Of a stretch of DNA of 16,161 nucleotides, positions 1-7,386 are shown piece after piece (within the stretch, counting starts at the first letter, position 1; each line of letters starts with the position of its first letter). The notes under the pieces are model-generated. The model saw only the letters and a program-made list of their open reading frames with translations. It made no database searches and had not been told where the DNA came from. The position numbers and the translations under genes are program-made. Origin of the DNA: Bacteroidaceae bacterium (GTDB lineage: Bacteria; Bacteroidota; Bacteroidia; Bacteroidales; Bacteroidaceae); NCBI GenBank assembly GCA_017551845.1, contig JAFZKR010000163.1, positions 1 through 16,161 of the forward strand. The letters are read 5' to 3'.

Positions 1-663
1 ACTGAAGCATTTAAGAAAACTCAGTTAAAGGCGGATGAATCTACCTTTGAAACCTTCGGTGATTTCAGCACCACTCTGCCCATGGGATCTTACACCCTGG
101 TGGCTGTCGCTTACATGACTAAGGAAGGATCGCCCTTCACTCTGACCAGCCCTACTGAAGCTGCTTATACGGGCGAACATGCGTATGAAACCTTTGTCTG
201 TACCCAAACGGTCAACATTACAAACACCAACGCTCTGGATATTGATGCTACCCTTAGCCGTATCGTCTCCAAGCTTCAAGTGGTGTCAACCGACGGGAAG
301 ACAGTCAATGCAAACAACATCCGCATGACATTCTCCGCCGGAGGAAAATCATTCAACCCCACTACAGGACTGGCTATCTCAAACACCGGCTTCGCAAATA
401 CTGTTGGCATAAGTGCAGCCACAGGTGCTACATCAAGCTCTCTTTCCTTTATTTTCCTGGCCACCGATGAGCAGGAAATAGATGTCACTGTTGAAACTCT
501 TGATGCCAACGGCAACACGCTCTTCTCCAAAAAGATTGAAGGTGTTCTCTTTAAACGTAACCGCGTGACCAAACTCACCGGCCCCATGTACTCAGCCGCT
601 GCTTCAGGTTCCTTTCAATTAGACACGAAATGGCTTGATGCTGTCGATGACATAGCTTTTTAA
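1..663 (+). CDS. FimB/Mfa2-like fimbrial subunit family protein, 3' part
   Basis: The frame is open from the first base and ends at TAA 661-663, so the N-terminus (and any lipoprotein signal) lies outside the window; 220 residues are visible. The visible part is Thr/Ser/Asn-rich with alternating beta-strand-like stretches, as in surface beta-sandwich proteins. Segments such as GGKSFNPTTGLAISNTGF, FLATDEQEIDVTVETLDANG and LFKRNRVTKLTGPMY resemble, from memory, C-terminal parts of Bacteroidales proteins annotated as FimB/Mfa2-type fimbrial subunits, which act as anchors or minor components of type V pili. The role is therefore likely adhesion or surface structure, but no specific partner can be named. 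No further gene follows on this strand before the converging cluster. Family assignment is moderately confident; it could instead be another Mfa-like or fimbrillin-family protein. Confidence 0.7.
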   Translation, partial: TEAFKKTQLKADESTFETFGDFSTTLPMGSYTLVAVAYMTKEGSPFTLTSPTEAAYTGEHAYETFVCTQTVNITNTNALDIDATLSRIVSKLQVVSTDGKTVNANNIRMTFSAGGKSFNPTTGLAISNTGFANTVGISAATGATSSSLSFIFLATDEQEIDVTVETLDANGNTLFSKKIEGVLFKRNRVTKLTGPMYSAAASGSFQLDTKWLDAVDDIAF

Positions 664-677
664 TGTACAATACATAT

Positions 678-826
678 CCGTACCTCCCCCGGCAATAGGT
701 TATGCCGGGCCAGGTACGGTTCTGCCCGGTTCTGCCAAGTGAACCGGTACGTTGACGCTCCTATCCAAGAGCACAACGTGAACCGCTTGCTTTCCGCTTA
801 CATAAAGTTATAGTAATGGTAAGCAA
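678..826 (-). ncRNA. Candidate structured small RNA (hypothetical)
   Basis: Four inverted repeats follow one another: 796-801/819-824 (GCTTAC/GTAAGC), 749-754 with 757-760 against 769-772 with 774-779, 727-732/741-746 (CGGTTC/GAACCG), and 678-685 with 688-694 against 703-709 with 712-719. The last three each have an 8-nt loop. A consensus-like promoter (837-830 with 861-858) points leftward into them, and no minus-strand protein gene follows, so a transcript from about 826 to about 664 would be mostly double-stranded. I saw no U-rich terminator tail after the last hairpin and could not match it to a known RNA family. It could instead be 3' UTR structure of the plus-strand fimbrial gene. Confidence 0.3.
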
Positions 827-829
827 CTG

Positions 830-861
830 CAAAATTAGTGAATAAATAAAATAATAACAAT
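830..861 (-). promoter_or_regulatory. Bacteroides-type promoter facing left
   Basis: On the minus strand a TAATTTTG box at 837-830 matches the TAnnTTTG -7 consensus exactly. An ATTG at 861-858 matches three of four positions of the TTTG -33 element, with a 20-nt spacer. The predicted start is near 826, immediately before the hairpin cluster. The surrounding DNA is AT-rich, so a chance match is possible. Confidence 0.45.
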
Positions 862-876
862 AATATAAAAACGGAA

Positions 877-920
877 AAGCGGCTGTTTGAAAACAATAGT
901 TTTCAACAACCGCTTTTTTT
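877..920. terminator. Strong terminator between convergent genes
   Basis: The arms 877-894 and 899-915 pair almost completely, with outer pairs AAGCGG/CCGCTT, inner pairs GAAAAC/GTTTTC, one bulge, one mismatch or wobble, and a 4-nt AATA loop. Seven T follow on the plus strand (914-920), and on the minus strand the hairpin is followed by TTTT and a second T-run. It can therefore end both the plus-strand fimbrial transcript and the minus-strand dehydratase transcript. Confidence 0.85.
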
Positions 921-940
921 GACTTGACTGTGTGTGTTGT

Positions 941-2884
941 TTACTCTTCCTGTTTGTCGTATATTTCGAACCGCGAGTTGTTGGACTTGAACTCGGGAAC
1001 GGTCTGCTTCATGAGCTTGACCATCTCGGGAATCTCCACCTCACGGGCATATATCTTGAGCTGGTCGAAAATGGCATTGGCCTCGGCGTAATCGTACTGA
1101 CGAACACGCGCCACACGTATGCGGTCATGGCTTGTGGGATCAGTGTTCTCAGTGGTAGAGAGTACCTCCTCATATAGTTTCTCGCCCGGGCGCAGGCCTG
1201 TATAAACTATCTTTATCTCCTTGTCCGGTATGAATCCGGCAAGTTCTATCATGCGGCGGGCAAGATCCACTATCTTGACGGGCTTGCCCATGTCGAACAC
1301 CACAATCTGGTTGCCCTTGGATATGGTGGCAGCCTCCATCACGAGGCGGCAAGCCTCGGGTATTGTCATGAAGTAGCGGTTGATACGCGGATCGGTCACG
1401 GTCACGGGACCTCCCCGTTCTATCTGGGCATGGAAGCGCGGAATTACGGAGCCGTTGGAGCCCAGCACATTTCCGAACCTCGTGGTAACGAACTTGGTGT
1501 GACCCTTCACGGTGCCGTTGCTGAGCGCCAGGCCCAGGGACTGCACATAAATCTCGGCAAGACGTTTGGAGCAACCCATGATGTTGGTGGGGTTCACGGC
1601 CTTGTCAGTGCTTATCATGACCATCATATCGACATCATACTCAAGGCACTTGTCGGCCACTTTCTTGGAACCTATCACATTGACCATCACCGCCTCGCAG
1701 GGGTTCTCCTCCATGAGGGGCACATGCTTGTACGCTGCAGCGTGGAACACTACCGACGGACGGTACTTGCGGAATACGAAATCCAGACGCTTGGTGTTGC
1801 GCACATCGCCTATCACGGGCACGAAGTTAAGGTCCTTGTGGGTGTCCTCCAGTTCCAGACGTATGTTGTGCATGGGGGTTTCGGCATTGTCAAACAGCAC
1901 GAGCTGCCTTACACCGTATCCGGCCAACTGACGGCACAGCTCGGAGCCTATCGAGCCGGCTGCTCCGGTGACCAATATGCAACGGTCACGGAAATTCTCC
2001 TTTATCTCGTCAAGTGAAATCTCTATTTCAGGACGGCCCAGAAGGTCCTCAATCTTGACCTCGCGCACCCGGTAGTGCAGCAGATTGGTCCCCTCCACCT
2101 CATCGATTGTGGGCACCATGAGTATCTTCACTCCAGTCTCCGAAGCCATCTGAATGAGTCCTTCCTGCTCATTCTGGGCATCAGTCTCACTGGTGAACAG
2201 TATGCCGCCCAGACCAAGCGCAATCACTGTATCGTTGAACTGCTTCTGGTCATCGAAATGGTATATCCTGTAGTCCGACACGCGTATGTCACGGTCTATT
2301 CCGTCCGTCCCTATGAATCCCACCACCTTGTAATGTGGCGAGTTGTCCAGACGTGTCAGGGTGGCTATGGACTTGTCCGATGTCCCGTACACCAGTATGT
2401 TCATGCAGTTCTGCCTGTCACTCAAATGTTCGCGTACATAGTCATAAACGGCTATCATGAGTATCCTCACGAACAGAAGGACTATATAGGTGAGCAGCAG
2501 GTCCGACAATATCAGGATGAAATATACGAAGAATCCCCAACCCTCCCGGATGAACAGGCAGGAGACCACGAAAAGCAGTTCCTTGATAAGCACTGCAACA
2601 AAAATCCGGCCCATGTCATATAGAGTGGAATGCCGGATTATTATTCTGTAGCTGCGTGTAGCGTATGAACCTATTCCATAGAACAACAGCGCCGCGCCGC
2701 ACCATATCGGGATGAAATGGTGGAAACCTTCGTCGTTTCCCAATACCGTACCCGTCAAAAGTATTACAAAAAAGGAAGAAATGGTAGAGAGGACAAGGTC
2801 CAGCAGGAAGACAACCCTCGTACTCAGGTATTGCGACAGCAACTTGCTTACACGATTCGCTTTAACTACGTCACTAATGCCCAT
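941..2884 (-). CDS. Membrane-bound UDP-N-acetylglucosamine 4,6-dehydratase-like protein (FlaA1/WbpM/CapD family)
   Basis: This 647-aa protein has the long-form architecture of the family. Four hydrophobic segments lie at about residues 24-45, 56-75, 92-110 and 116-145. A CoA-binding-like Rossmann domain begins near 162 (NILVYGTSDKS), and a C-terminal SDR domain carries the NAD(P)-binding VTGAAGSIGSE motif near 305. The catalytic stretch STDKAVNPTNIMGCSKR near 424-440 has MxxxK in place of the usual YxxxK, as is typical of PglF/WbpM-type dehydratases. Such enzymes make the 4-keto-6-deoxy UDP-sugar precursor for capsule, O-antigen or glycoprotein glycans at the inner membrane. B. fragilis has comparable UngD enzymes needed for capsular polysaccharides. 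It lies 125 bp downstream of a NusG-like gene but has its own promoter (2940-2910). The ATG at 2884 lacks a Shine-Dalgarno sequence. Substrate and stereochemistry are inferred. Confidence 0.88.
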   Translation of the reverse strand: MGISDVVKANRVSKLLSQYLSTRVVFLLDLVLSTISSFFVILLTGTVLGNDEGFHHFIPIWCGAALLFYGIGSYATRSYRIIIRHSTLYDMGRIFVAVLIKELLFVVSCLFIREGWGFFVYFILILSDLLLTYIVLLFVRILMIAVYDYVREHLSDRQNCMNILVYGTSDKSIATLTRLDNSPHYKVVGFIGTDGIDRDIRVSDYRIYHFDDQKQFNDTVIALGLGGILFTSETDAQNEQEGLIQMASETGVKILMVPTIDEVEGTNLLHYRVREVKIEDLLGRPEIEISLDEIKENFRDRCILVTGAAGSIGSELCRQLAGYGVRQLVLFDNAETPMHNIRLELEDTHKDLNFVPVIGDVRNTKRLDFVFRKYRPSVVFHAAAYKHVPLMEENPCEAVMVNVIGSKKVADKCLEYDVDMMVMISTDKAVNPTNIMGCSKRLAEIYVQSLGLALSNGTVKGHTKFVTTRFGNVLGSNGSVIPRFHAQIERGGPVTVTDPRINRYFMTIPEACRLVMEAATISKGNQIVVFDMGKPVKIVDLARRMIELAGFIPDKEIKIVYTGLRPGEKLYEEVLSTTENTDPTSHDRIRVARVRQYDYAEANAIFDQLKIYAREVEIPEMVKLMKQTVPEFKSNNSRFEIYDKQEE

Positions 2885-2909
2885 ATTGAGATGTAATGGT
2901 GATACTCCA

Positions 2910-2940
2910 CAAAATTAATCTGAATAGATTAAAAAACAAA
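2910..2940 (-). promoter_or_regulatory. Promoter of the UDP-sugar dehydratase gene
   Basis: On the minus strand TTTG at 2940-2937 and TAATTTTG at 2917-2910 match both elements of the Bacteroides -33/-7 promoter exactly, with a 19-nt spacer. The start would fall near 2906, giving a leader of about 20 nt before the ATG at 2884. This is the best-matching promoter in the window and suggests the dehydratase is transcribed independently of the upstream cluster. Confidence 0.75.
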
Positions 2941-2943
2941 GGA

Positions 2944-2976
2944 TTGTGCATGAATATTTTTAGTTTTTTTGCACAA
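2944..2976. repeat. Inverted repeat upstream of the dehydratase promoter
   Basis: TTGTGCA (2944-2950) and TGCACAA (2970-2976) are exact inverted copies separated by 19 AT-rich bases. The pair begins four bases upstream of the -33 box of the dehydratase promoter. No T-run follows on the minus strand, so it is not an obvious terminator for the NusG-like gene. It could be a binding site for a dimeric regulator, or chance. Confidence 0.4.
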
Positions 2977-3009
2977 AAATCCCCCCCCGCCAAATGTAAG
3001 CTTTTTTTA

Positions 3010-3588
3010 TTACTCCACTTTCTCCAGATAGCACATGGGAATGTGCGAGATGGCAACCATCGCGACACCGGTTATCGCGATTATGAGCTTGCGGTCTTTT
3101 TTGATCCGTTTGACTACTCCCTGAGCACCTTTATAGAGGCCTTCCGTGACTCTTACCAGATCACCCTGCATGTACTGCGGTTTGGGGTCGCCCAAGTACT
3201 CCACTCCGCCCTTGTCATTCTGTGCTGATGTCACCAGGATGAACACCTCCATCTCCTTGTCACGTATGGGAGCGGGCTTTCCGCCGGAAGAGTCAGCATA
3301 GACCATCATCTCCCCGAAATGCCTGTTCCTGAACTCCTGGAGCCAGTTCAGTGGGCACTGTATGAAGAAGAGCGCAGGCACGAGCGGCTTGTCCATGTAC
3401 TCCAGACGGCCGCTGTCGAACCCCTCCTCCGTACGCACTGCATAGTAGGTGCGGAAGCCGGCCTCCTGCGCTTCACGCATCAGGGGTTGCGTCTTGTTCC
3501 GGAATGCACGCAGGGCGTACCAGCGCACCTCGTCAGCTACGGGGTTAAGGTTGTCAGTATCCATGGGCGGGACTGCTTCAGCGGACAT
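3010..3588 (-). CDS. NusG-family (UpxY-like) transcription antitermination protein
   Basis: A specialised NusG paralog of about 192 aa. The N-terminal NGN domain starts at about residue 22 with RWYALRAFRNKT and continues through MDKPLVPALFFIQ. A C-terminal KOW domain starts at about 142 (GDLVRVTEGLYKGAQGVV) and ends with HIPMCYLEKVE. UpxY proteins of Bacteroides bind elongating RNA polymerase and prevent premature termination in capsule operons; a similar role on surface-glycan or envelope genes is inferred. The start is uncertain. ATG 3588 overlaps the AsmA-like gene's stop by 11 bp, ATG 3564 would leave a 13-bp gap, and a TTG at 3606 also keeps the frame open. The region before the conserved WY is poorly conserved-looking, so 3564 is equally possible. 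No upxZ-like gene follows; the next gene encodes the UDP-sugar dehydratase. Confidence 0.82.
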   Translation of the reverse strand: MSAEAVPPMDTDNLNPVADEVRWYALRAFRNKTQPLMREAQEAGFRTYYAVRTEEGFDSGRLEYMDKPLVPALFFIQCPLNWLQEFRNRHFGEMMVYADSSGGKPAPIRDKEMEVFILVTSAQNDKGGVEYLGDPKPQYMQGDLVRVTEGLYKGAQGVVKRIKKDRKLIIAITGVAMVAISHIPMCYLEKVE

Positions 3589-6500
3589 TGGAACGGAGGG
3601 TTTCAAGTATATCCTGCTTCATCTTCAGGACCTTCTCCTCAGTATCTCCGCGCTTCTCAGGTTTGTAAAGTTTTTTATACTTGGGCTTAACTATGCTTAT
3701 GTGCTTGAGCGGGTTCTCGGCTATCCCGTTGAGCGGTCCGGTAATATCCACGCCTAGTCTGACGGGCAGCGGGGAGTCGGTCAGGGATATGTGATATCCG
3801 CTATCCAGATCCTTATTTATGTTGTGGCGTCCGCCTATCACTGCCTGATATTTGTCCATCCTGATACGGAACGGATAGACATCCACCTTGTTGCGCAGAA
3901 CCTGCACTTCCACGTCAAGGCTGTCTATGATACCGGTGGCGTCCTTGCTCATGAGCAGCTTGCGCTTGATGCCGTCAAACACCTCGTTGTCAATGACCTT
4001 AAGGTTAGCGCCTTCAATGGCGGCAGCACCTATGAGTGTGGACATCTTGGGATAGTAGTCCGGCTTGAGGCCCGTCTCCACGGCCAGGTGGAACTGCGCC
4101 TTTCCGTCAAACGACTTCAGCATGGGCATGACGGAATCCACGGAAGGTATAAGCTCTATGAGCTCGTCAATCTCTATGTTCAGCAGATGGAAGTCAAGTT
4201 CCATGAACAGGTCATCCTCGGAAGGTGACTTGTATATGGCTGTAAGCTGCATCTCAGCCGCATCCGATGAGAATCCCAGCTCCTGAAGCACGGCCACGCC
4301 GTCCCGTACCGTCACGTCACCTCCCACATTGGTGAACAGATGGCCGTCGAAGTTGATTTCGGCCAGGTTCGTATAGAGCGTGAAGTCAATACCCTTGGGT
4401 ACCATGAAGGGTCCAGAGATGGTGTCCCCGGCCTCAAGCTCCGCAGCGGACTTATGAGCGGTCTCCTGAGCTTCCTCGTCGCCCATCCCGCTGAACCATC
4501 CCATGAGCTGTGTCACATCCACATGGTCCGATTCCACATTGAGCTCGCCTGTGAGCAGGCCCTTGTCCTCAAGGTATTCACCTATATTATATATGTCACC
4601 CCATATCATGACGTCCGAGTTGCCCAGCACCACACGGCTGTCGTTGATGTTGAAGCGTCCCAGGGAGAAATCCACGTCAAACTGCGGGAGCAGTACCGGT
4701 TCCTCGAGCATATCCACTTCCACACGACCGTCCTCAGTGGTGAGCTTGAGGCGCGGGTTCCACTGCAGGAGCAGCTCCTCCTTGCTCTCGTCATACTGCG
4801 CCATGGCCAGCAGCGAGCTCTTGCCCAGGCTGGCATCCATCGCGGAGCCCATAACGGTCTTCATGTCATCAAACGAGGCGTTCAGCATCATGGCCGTAGT
4901 ACCGTCAGCAGGAGCCAGCGTAGCGCTTATCACAGCATTGTCAAGCACGCCTGTTATGGTATCCATCGATGCCTCCAGGCGGCCCACGCTTATATCGGCC
5001 TTGGCGTTCATCTCCGTAATGGTGTCCGTGAGGCCCACAAGCGATGCGCTCAGGCCCAGGTCACGGAAACTGGCGTCTATTATGGTGGAATCCAGCAGAT
5101 GAAGTGTCAGGTCATCGGCCTTTATCTGTACATCGGCACTCTCACGGCTGCGGTCGGTTGCAATGGGACTGGGATACTGTATGTCCGCGGTGAGACGGCT
5201 GGAACGTGCGTCTATGGAGTCGTTCAGCGAGGCATCCAGGTCGAGCAGGGATATCTTGGCAATGGCCCGCTCCACATTGGTGCCGCTCTCACGCACATCG
5301 GCCCTCATCTTGAGGTCCAGTCCCAGATTACCGTGCACGTCAATACCGTCCAGCGAGCTGCTGAACTTGTCCGGAATCATGGACACGAGCTTGTCTATAT
5401 CCATATTCTGCGTCCTGATGCCGGCATCCGCACGTACTATGGAGGCTCCTCCCAGAGTACCGTCAGCATTGAACGCTATATGCTCGCCGTTAACGGTGGC
5501 CTGAGCCCCCTCCCCTATATGGAACCTGTCCACATTACGGTTCGTCTTGAGCGGTACGGTGAGCCTGAGCGGCCAGCCCGGCACATAACTGTCACCCCCC
5601 ATGGTGAGGAAAAGCGCAGGTGTGGATACATCCGATGTGAGCGTCACGTCATCGCCCGATATATCTCCGTCGGCCTTGAAGAGGAACGAGCCCGCGCTTG
5701 CCTCAAGCGGTGACTCCCCTTCCATGATGATGTGGGCTCCTGTCATGTCGGCAGAGAGGCCGGTGTTCACCCTTGAGAGGTCCGTCCTGAGCCCGCCGTC
5801 TATGGTGAGCAGCAGTGACTCCAGATGGGCCTTGGTGAGATATCCTGATGAGTCCTTCATAATGAGCCCTATCTGCCTTGAGTTGAATGTGAATCCATCT
5901 ACATGCATGCTGTCATCCTCCATCACAGCTTCCTGAGCCTTGAGCGATATGCGGCCGGTGGTGGTGGACATGTCGTCCAGTACGAAACTGAGGTCCTCGG
6001 CACCCAGTTCCACCGAAGCCCTGAGTCCTCCCAGGCCCTCCTCTGTGAGGGTACAGCTGATTCGGTCCAGCAGCAGCTGCAGGTCATGCAGCGAGGCATT
6101 CATGGTGCCCGCCTCAGCGTATGTGCTTGCCAGGCCCGCCTTAAGGTGGCCGGATATCTCGTTCCCGTACTTCATGACCTTGCCGTTCACCTCAATGTTG
6201 TCAAGGTTTGCCGAGAAATCAACGGAGTCGTTCCGGACCGATGCTTTCACCAATGCGGTCCTGAGCGCCGCATCGGCATCGATGCTGTCCGTCCTGAGAA
6301 GTCCCTTGAGGTCCAAGGCAAGCCCTCCCGCAAGAGCGTCCATGCCGCTCGGCACATCAGTATAACGGACCCCCACACGGGAGAGCGATATTTTCTGCAG
6401 GTCAGCGTAGAGCTCCGGAACCTCCTCTTCCACAGTCTCCTCCTGAGCATTCTCCGAGAGGAACGCCAGGTTGCTGAGAGTGTCGGCATCAGTATAGAGG

Positions 6501-6880
6501 TTAGCCTGCACGTTGTCAATGAGCAGGTTGGTGAGTATTATCTTCTTCTCCTTGAGATAGGCACGCAGGTTCACCGTTGCCGTGAAATCCTCCACGAAGA
6601 GCAGCGTGTCCGAAGGCGATGAGGGCATCTCGTCATGCACGAGCACCTTGTTGAGCCTGAGTCCCACGTACGGGAAGGTGCGCACAAGGGTAAGGTCCGC
6701 CCGCTCCAGGTCAATCCTGCACGGAGCGTATGCGTCAATGGCCTTGCGTGCCGTCTTGGTAAGGCGTGAAGGTGTGAACACGGTCCAGCACACCAGCAAC
6801 ACCGCTATCAGGACCAGCCCTATAAGCGACGCTATGGATATACCGGTTATCTTGAGTGTCTTTTTAAGCTTGGAATTCAT
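3578..6880 (-). CDS. AsmA-family envelope protein (large, single N-terminal membrane anchor)
   Basis: This 1100-aa protein starts with a short basic segment (MNSKLKKTLKI) and one membrane segment at about residues 12-32, followed by a very long periplasmic-type region of repeated beta-strand-rich segments. The part just after the anchor (SRLTKTARKAI, RADLTLVRTFPYVGLRLNKV) and the C-terminal part near residues 850-1070 have the character of AsmA/AsmA-like C domains found in Bacteroidetes. AsmA-type proteins (AsmA, TamB, YhdP relatives) are elongated inner-membrane-anchored proteins implicated in moving phospholipid to the outer membrane; that role is inferred here. The ATG at 6880 was chosen because the membrane anchor follows directly, although the frame stays open upstream. 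It begins 16 bp after the lipoprotein gene and overlaps the NusG-like gene. The opposite strand carries long open frames that are codon-bias shadows. Confidence 0.85.
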   Translation of the reverse strand: MNSKLKKTLKITGISIASLIGLVLIAVLLVCWTVFTPSRLTKTARKAIDAYAPCRIDLERADLTLVRTFPYVGLRLNKVLVHDEMPSSPSDTLLFVEDFTATVNLRAYLKEKKIILTNLLIDNVQANLYTDADTLSNLAFLSENAQEETVEEEVPELYADLQKISLSRVGVRYTDVPSGMDALAGGLALDLKGLLRTDSIDADAALRTALVKASVRNDSVDFSANLDNIEVNGKVMKYGNEISGHLKAGLASTYAEAGTMNASLHDLQLLLDRISCTLTEEGLGGLRASVELGAEDLSFVLDDMSTTTGRISLKAQEAVMEDDSMHVDGFTFNSRQIGLIMKDSSGYLTKAHLESLLLTIDGGLRTDLSRVNTGLSADMTGAHIIMEGESPLEASAGSFLFKADGDISGDDVTLTSDVSTPALFLTMGGDSYVPGWPLRLTVPLKTNRNVDRFHIGEGAQATVNGEHIAFNADGTLGGASIVRADAGIRTQNMDIDKLVSMIPDKFSSSLDGIDVHGNLGLDLKMRADVRESGTNVERAIAKISLLDLDASLNDSIDARSSRLTADIQYPSPIATDRSRESADVQIKADDLTLHLLDSTIIDASFRDLGLSASLVGLTDTITEMNAKADISVGRLEASMDTITGVLDNAVISATLAPADGTTAMMLNASFDDMKTVMGSAMDASLGKSSLLAMAQYDESKEELLLQWNPRLKLTTEDGRVEVDMLEEPVLLPQFDVDFSLGRFNINDSRVVLGNSDVMIWGDIYNIGEYLEDKGLLTGELNVESDHVDVTQLMGWFSGMGDEEAQETAHKSAAELEAGDTISGPFMVPKGIDFTLYTNLAEINFDGHLFTNVGGDVTVRDGVAVLQELGFSSDAAEMQLTAIYKSPSEDDLFMELDFHLLNIEIDELIELIPSVDSVMPMLKSFDGKAQFHLAVETGLKPDYYPKMSTLIGAAAIEGANLKVIDNEVFDGIKRKLLMSKDATGIIDSLDVEVQVLRNKVDVYPFRIRMDKYQAVIGGRHNINKDLDSGYHISLTDSPLPVRLGVDITGPLNGIAENPLKHISIVKPKYKKLYKPEKRGDTEEKVLKMKQDILETLRSNVR

Positions 6881-6896
6881 CACTTTGAGAGTATTT

Positions 6897-7256
6897 TCAC
6901 TTCTTGGTAAAATAGATGGTCTCCTCGTTGGGGTCGTTCTGGTCATACGCCTCCATGCGCTTGTCGGTCAGCTCATCAATCACAAAGGTGAGATAAGCCG
7001 CCTTGCCGGCCTGACCGCTGCCGGTGAAACGGAGCTCCAGCTCGTCATAGCTCAGGCTCCAGGTGAAGCTCAGGCTACCCTCGTCATTGTAAGACTCGCC
7101 GGTATGGTCGCTGTGGAATACGTAATAATAGCCGTCAGTAGCATACCATCGGCCTATGAGCATCTCCTCATCATACTCTTTCATCAGACCGCAGCTTGCC
7201 ACCAGCAACAGGACAGCCGTCACTATGAAGGATAGTCTGAATAGTCTCTTTTTCAT
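6897..7256 (-). CDS. Small lipoprotein, lipocalin-like
   Basis: The 119-aa product begins with KKRLFR and a hydrophobic stretch ending in the lipobox LVASC, with Cys22 as the probable lipidated residue. The mature part contains IGRWYATDGYYYVF, a DHTG turn and FTWSLSYDELELRF. This WxL...G.YYxF..DxTG...FxWSL pattern is familiar from small Bacteroidetes lipocalin-like or DUF-type lipoproteins. It is likely attached to the inner leaflet of the outer membrane or the periplasmic face of the inner membrane; binding partners are unknown. ATG 7256 fits the signal peptide exactly, although the frame stays open to 7292. It is the first gene of the minus-strand cluster and its stop is 16 bp from the AsmA-like start, so the two are probably co-transcribed. 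Function beyond being a lipoprotein is not established. Confidence 0.8.
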   Translation of the reverse strand: MKKRLFRLSFIVTAVLLLVASCGLMKEYDEEMLIGRWYATDGYYYVFHSDHTGESYNDEGSLSFTWSLSYDELELRFTGSGQAGKAAYLTFVIDELTDKRMEAYDQNDPNEETIYFTKK

Positions 7257-7289
7257 GTCACTTGCTATATCAATAAGCGGATTAAGGTC

Positions 7290-7297
7290 CAAAGTTA
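7290..7297 (-). promoter_or_regulatory. Predicted -7 box of the lipoprotein/AsmA cluster
   Basis: TAACTTTG on the minus strand at 7297-7290 matches TAnnTTTG, about 34 nt upstream of the lipoprotein ATG. No TTTG was found at the expected -33 distance, so only half the promoter is supported. It lies back-to-back with the aspS -7 box. Confidence 0.45.
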
Positions 7298-7339
7298 AAT
7301 AATTTTATGCCATATATGCGTAAGGTGCGAACAAAAAAG

Positions 7340-7347
7340 TAAATTTG
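7340..7347 (+). promoter_or_regulatory. Predicted -7 box of aspS
   Basis: TAAATTTG matches TAnnTTTG and lies 39 bp before the aspS ATG. A matching -33 TTTG is not evident. A 10-bp palindrome ACGGATCCGT at 7361-7370 lies in the predicted leader. Confidence 0.45.
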
Positions 7348-7386
7348 CAGCCGTTTTAATACGGATCCGTTTAAGTATTTTTCGAT

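Noticed and set aside
664..830. tRNA, SRP RNA or integron attC site in the hairpin cluster
   Set aside because: No cloverleaf or T-loop sequence, no conserved GGAAGGAAGCAGCC-like SRP tetraloop region, and no attC core sites were found.
1430..2017. 195-codon plus-strand open frame inside the dehydratase gene
   Set aside because: The reverse strand encodes the conserved SDR domain in the same place; the plus-strand translation shows no motif.
2874..3068. Short minus-strand open frame spanning the gap before the dehydratase gene
   Set aside because: It crosses the C8 tract, overlaps both neighbours in another frame and has no sensible protein features. The gap is better explained by a promoter.
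4340..5713. 457-codon open frame on the plus strand inside the AsmA-like gene
   Set aside because: It is antisense to a protein with a clear membrane anchor and AsmA character. Its translation is low-complexity in His, Val and Arg with no motif, so it is a shadow of high-GC third positions.
5903..6622. 239-codon plus-strand open frame antisense to the AsmA-like gene
   Set aside because: Same pattern of codon-bias shadow, with no recognisable domain, no promoter and no plausible start context.
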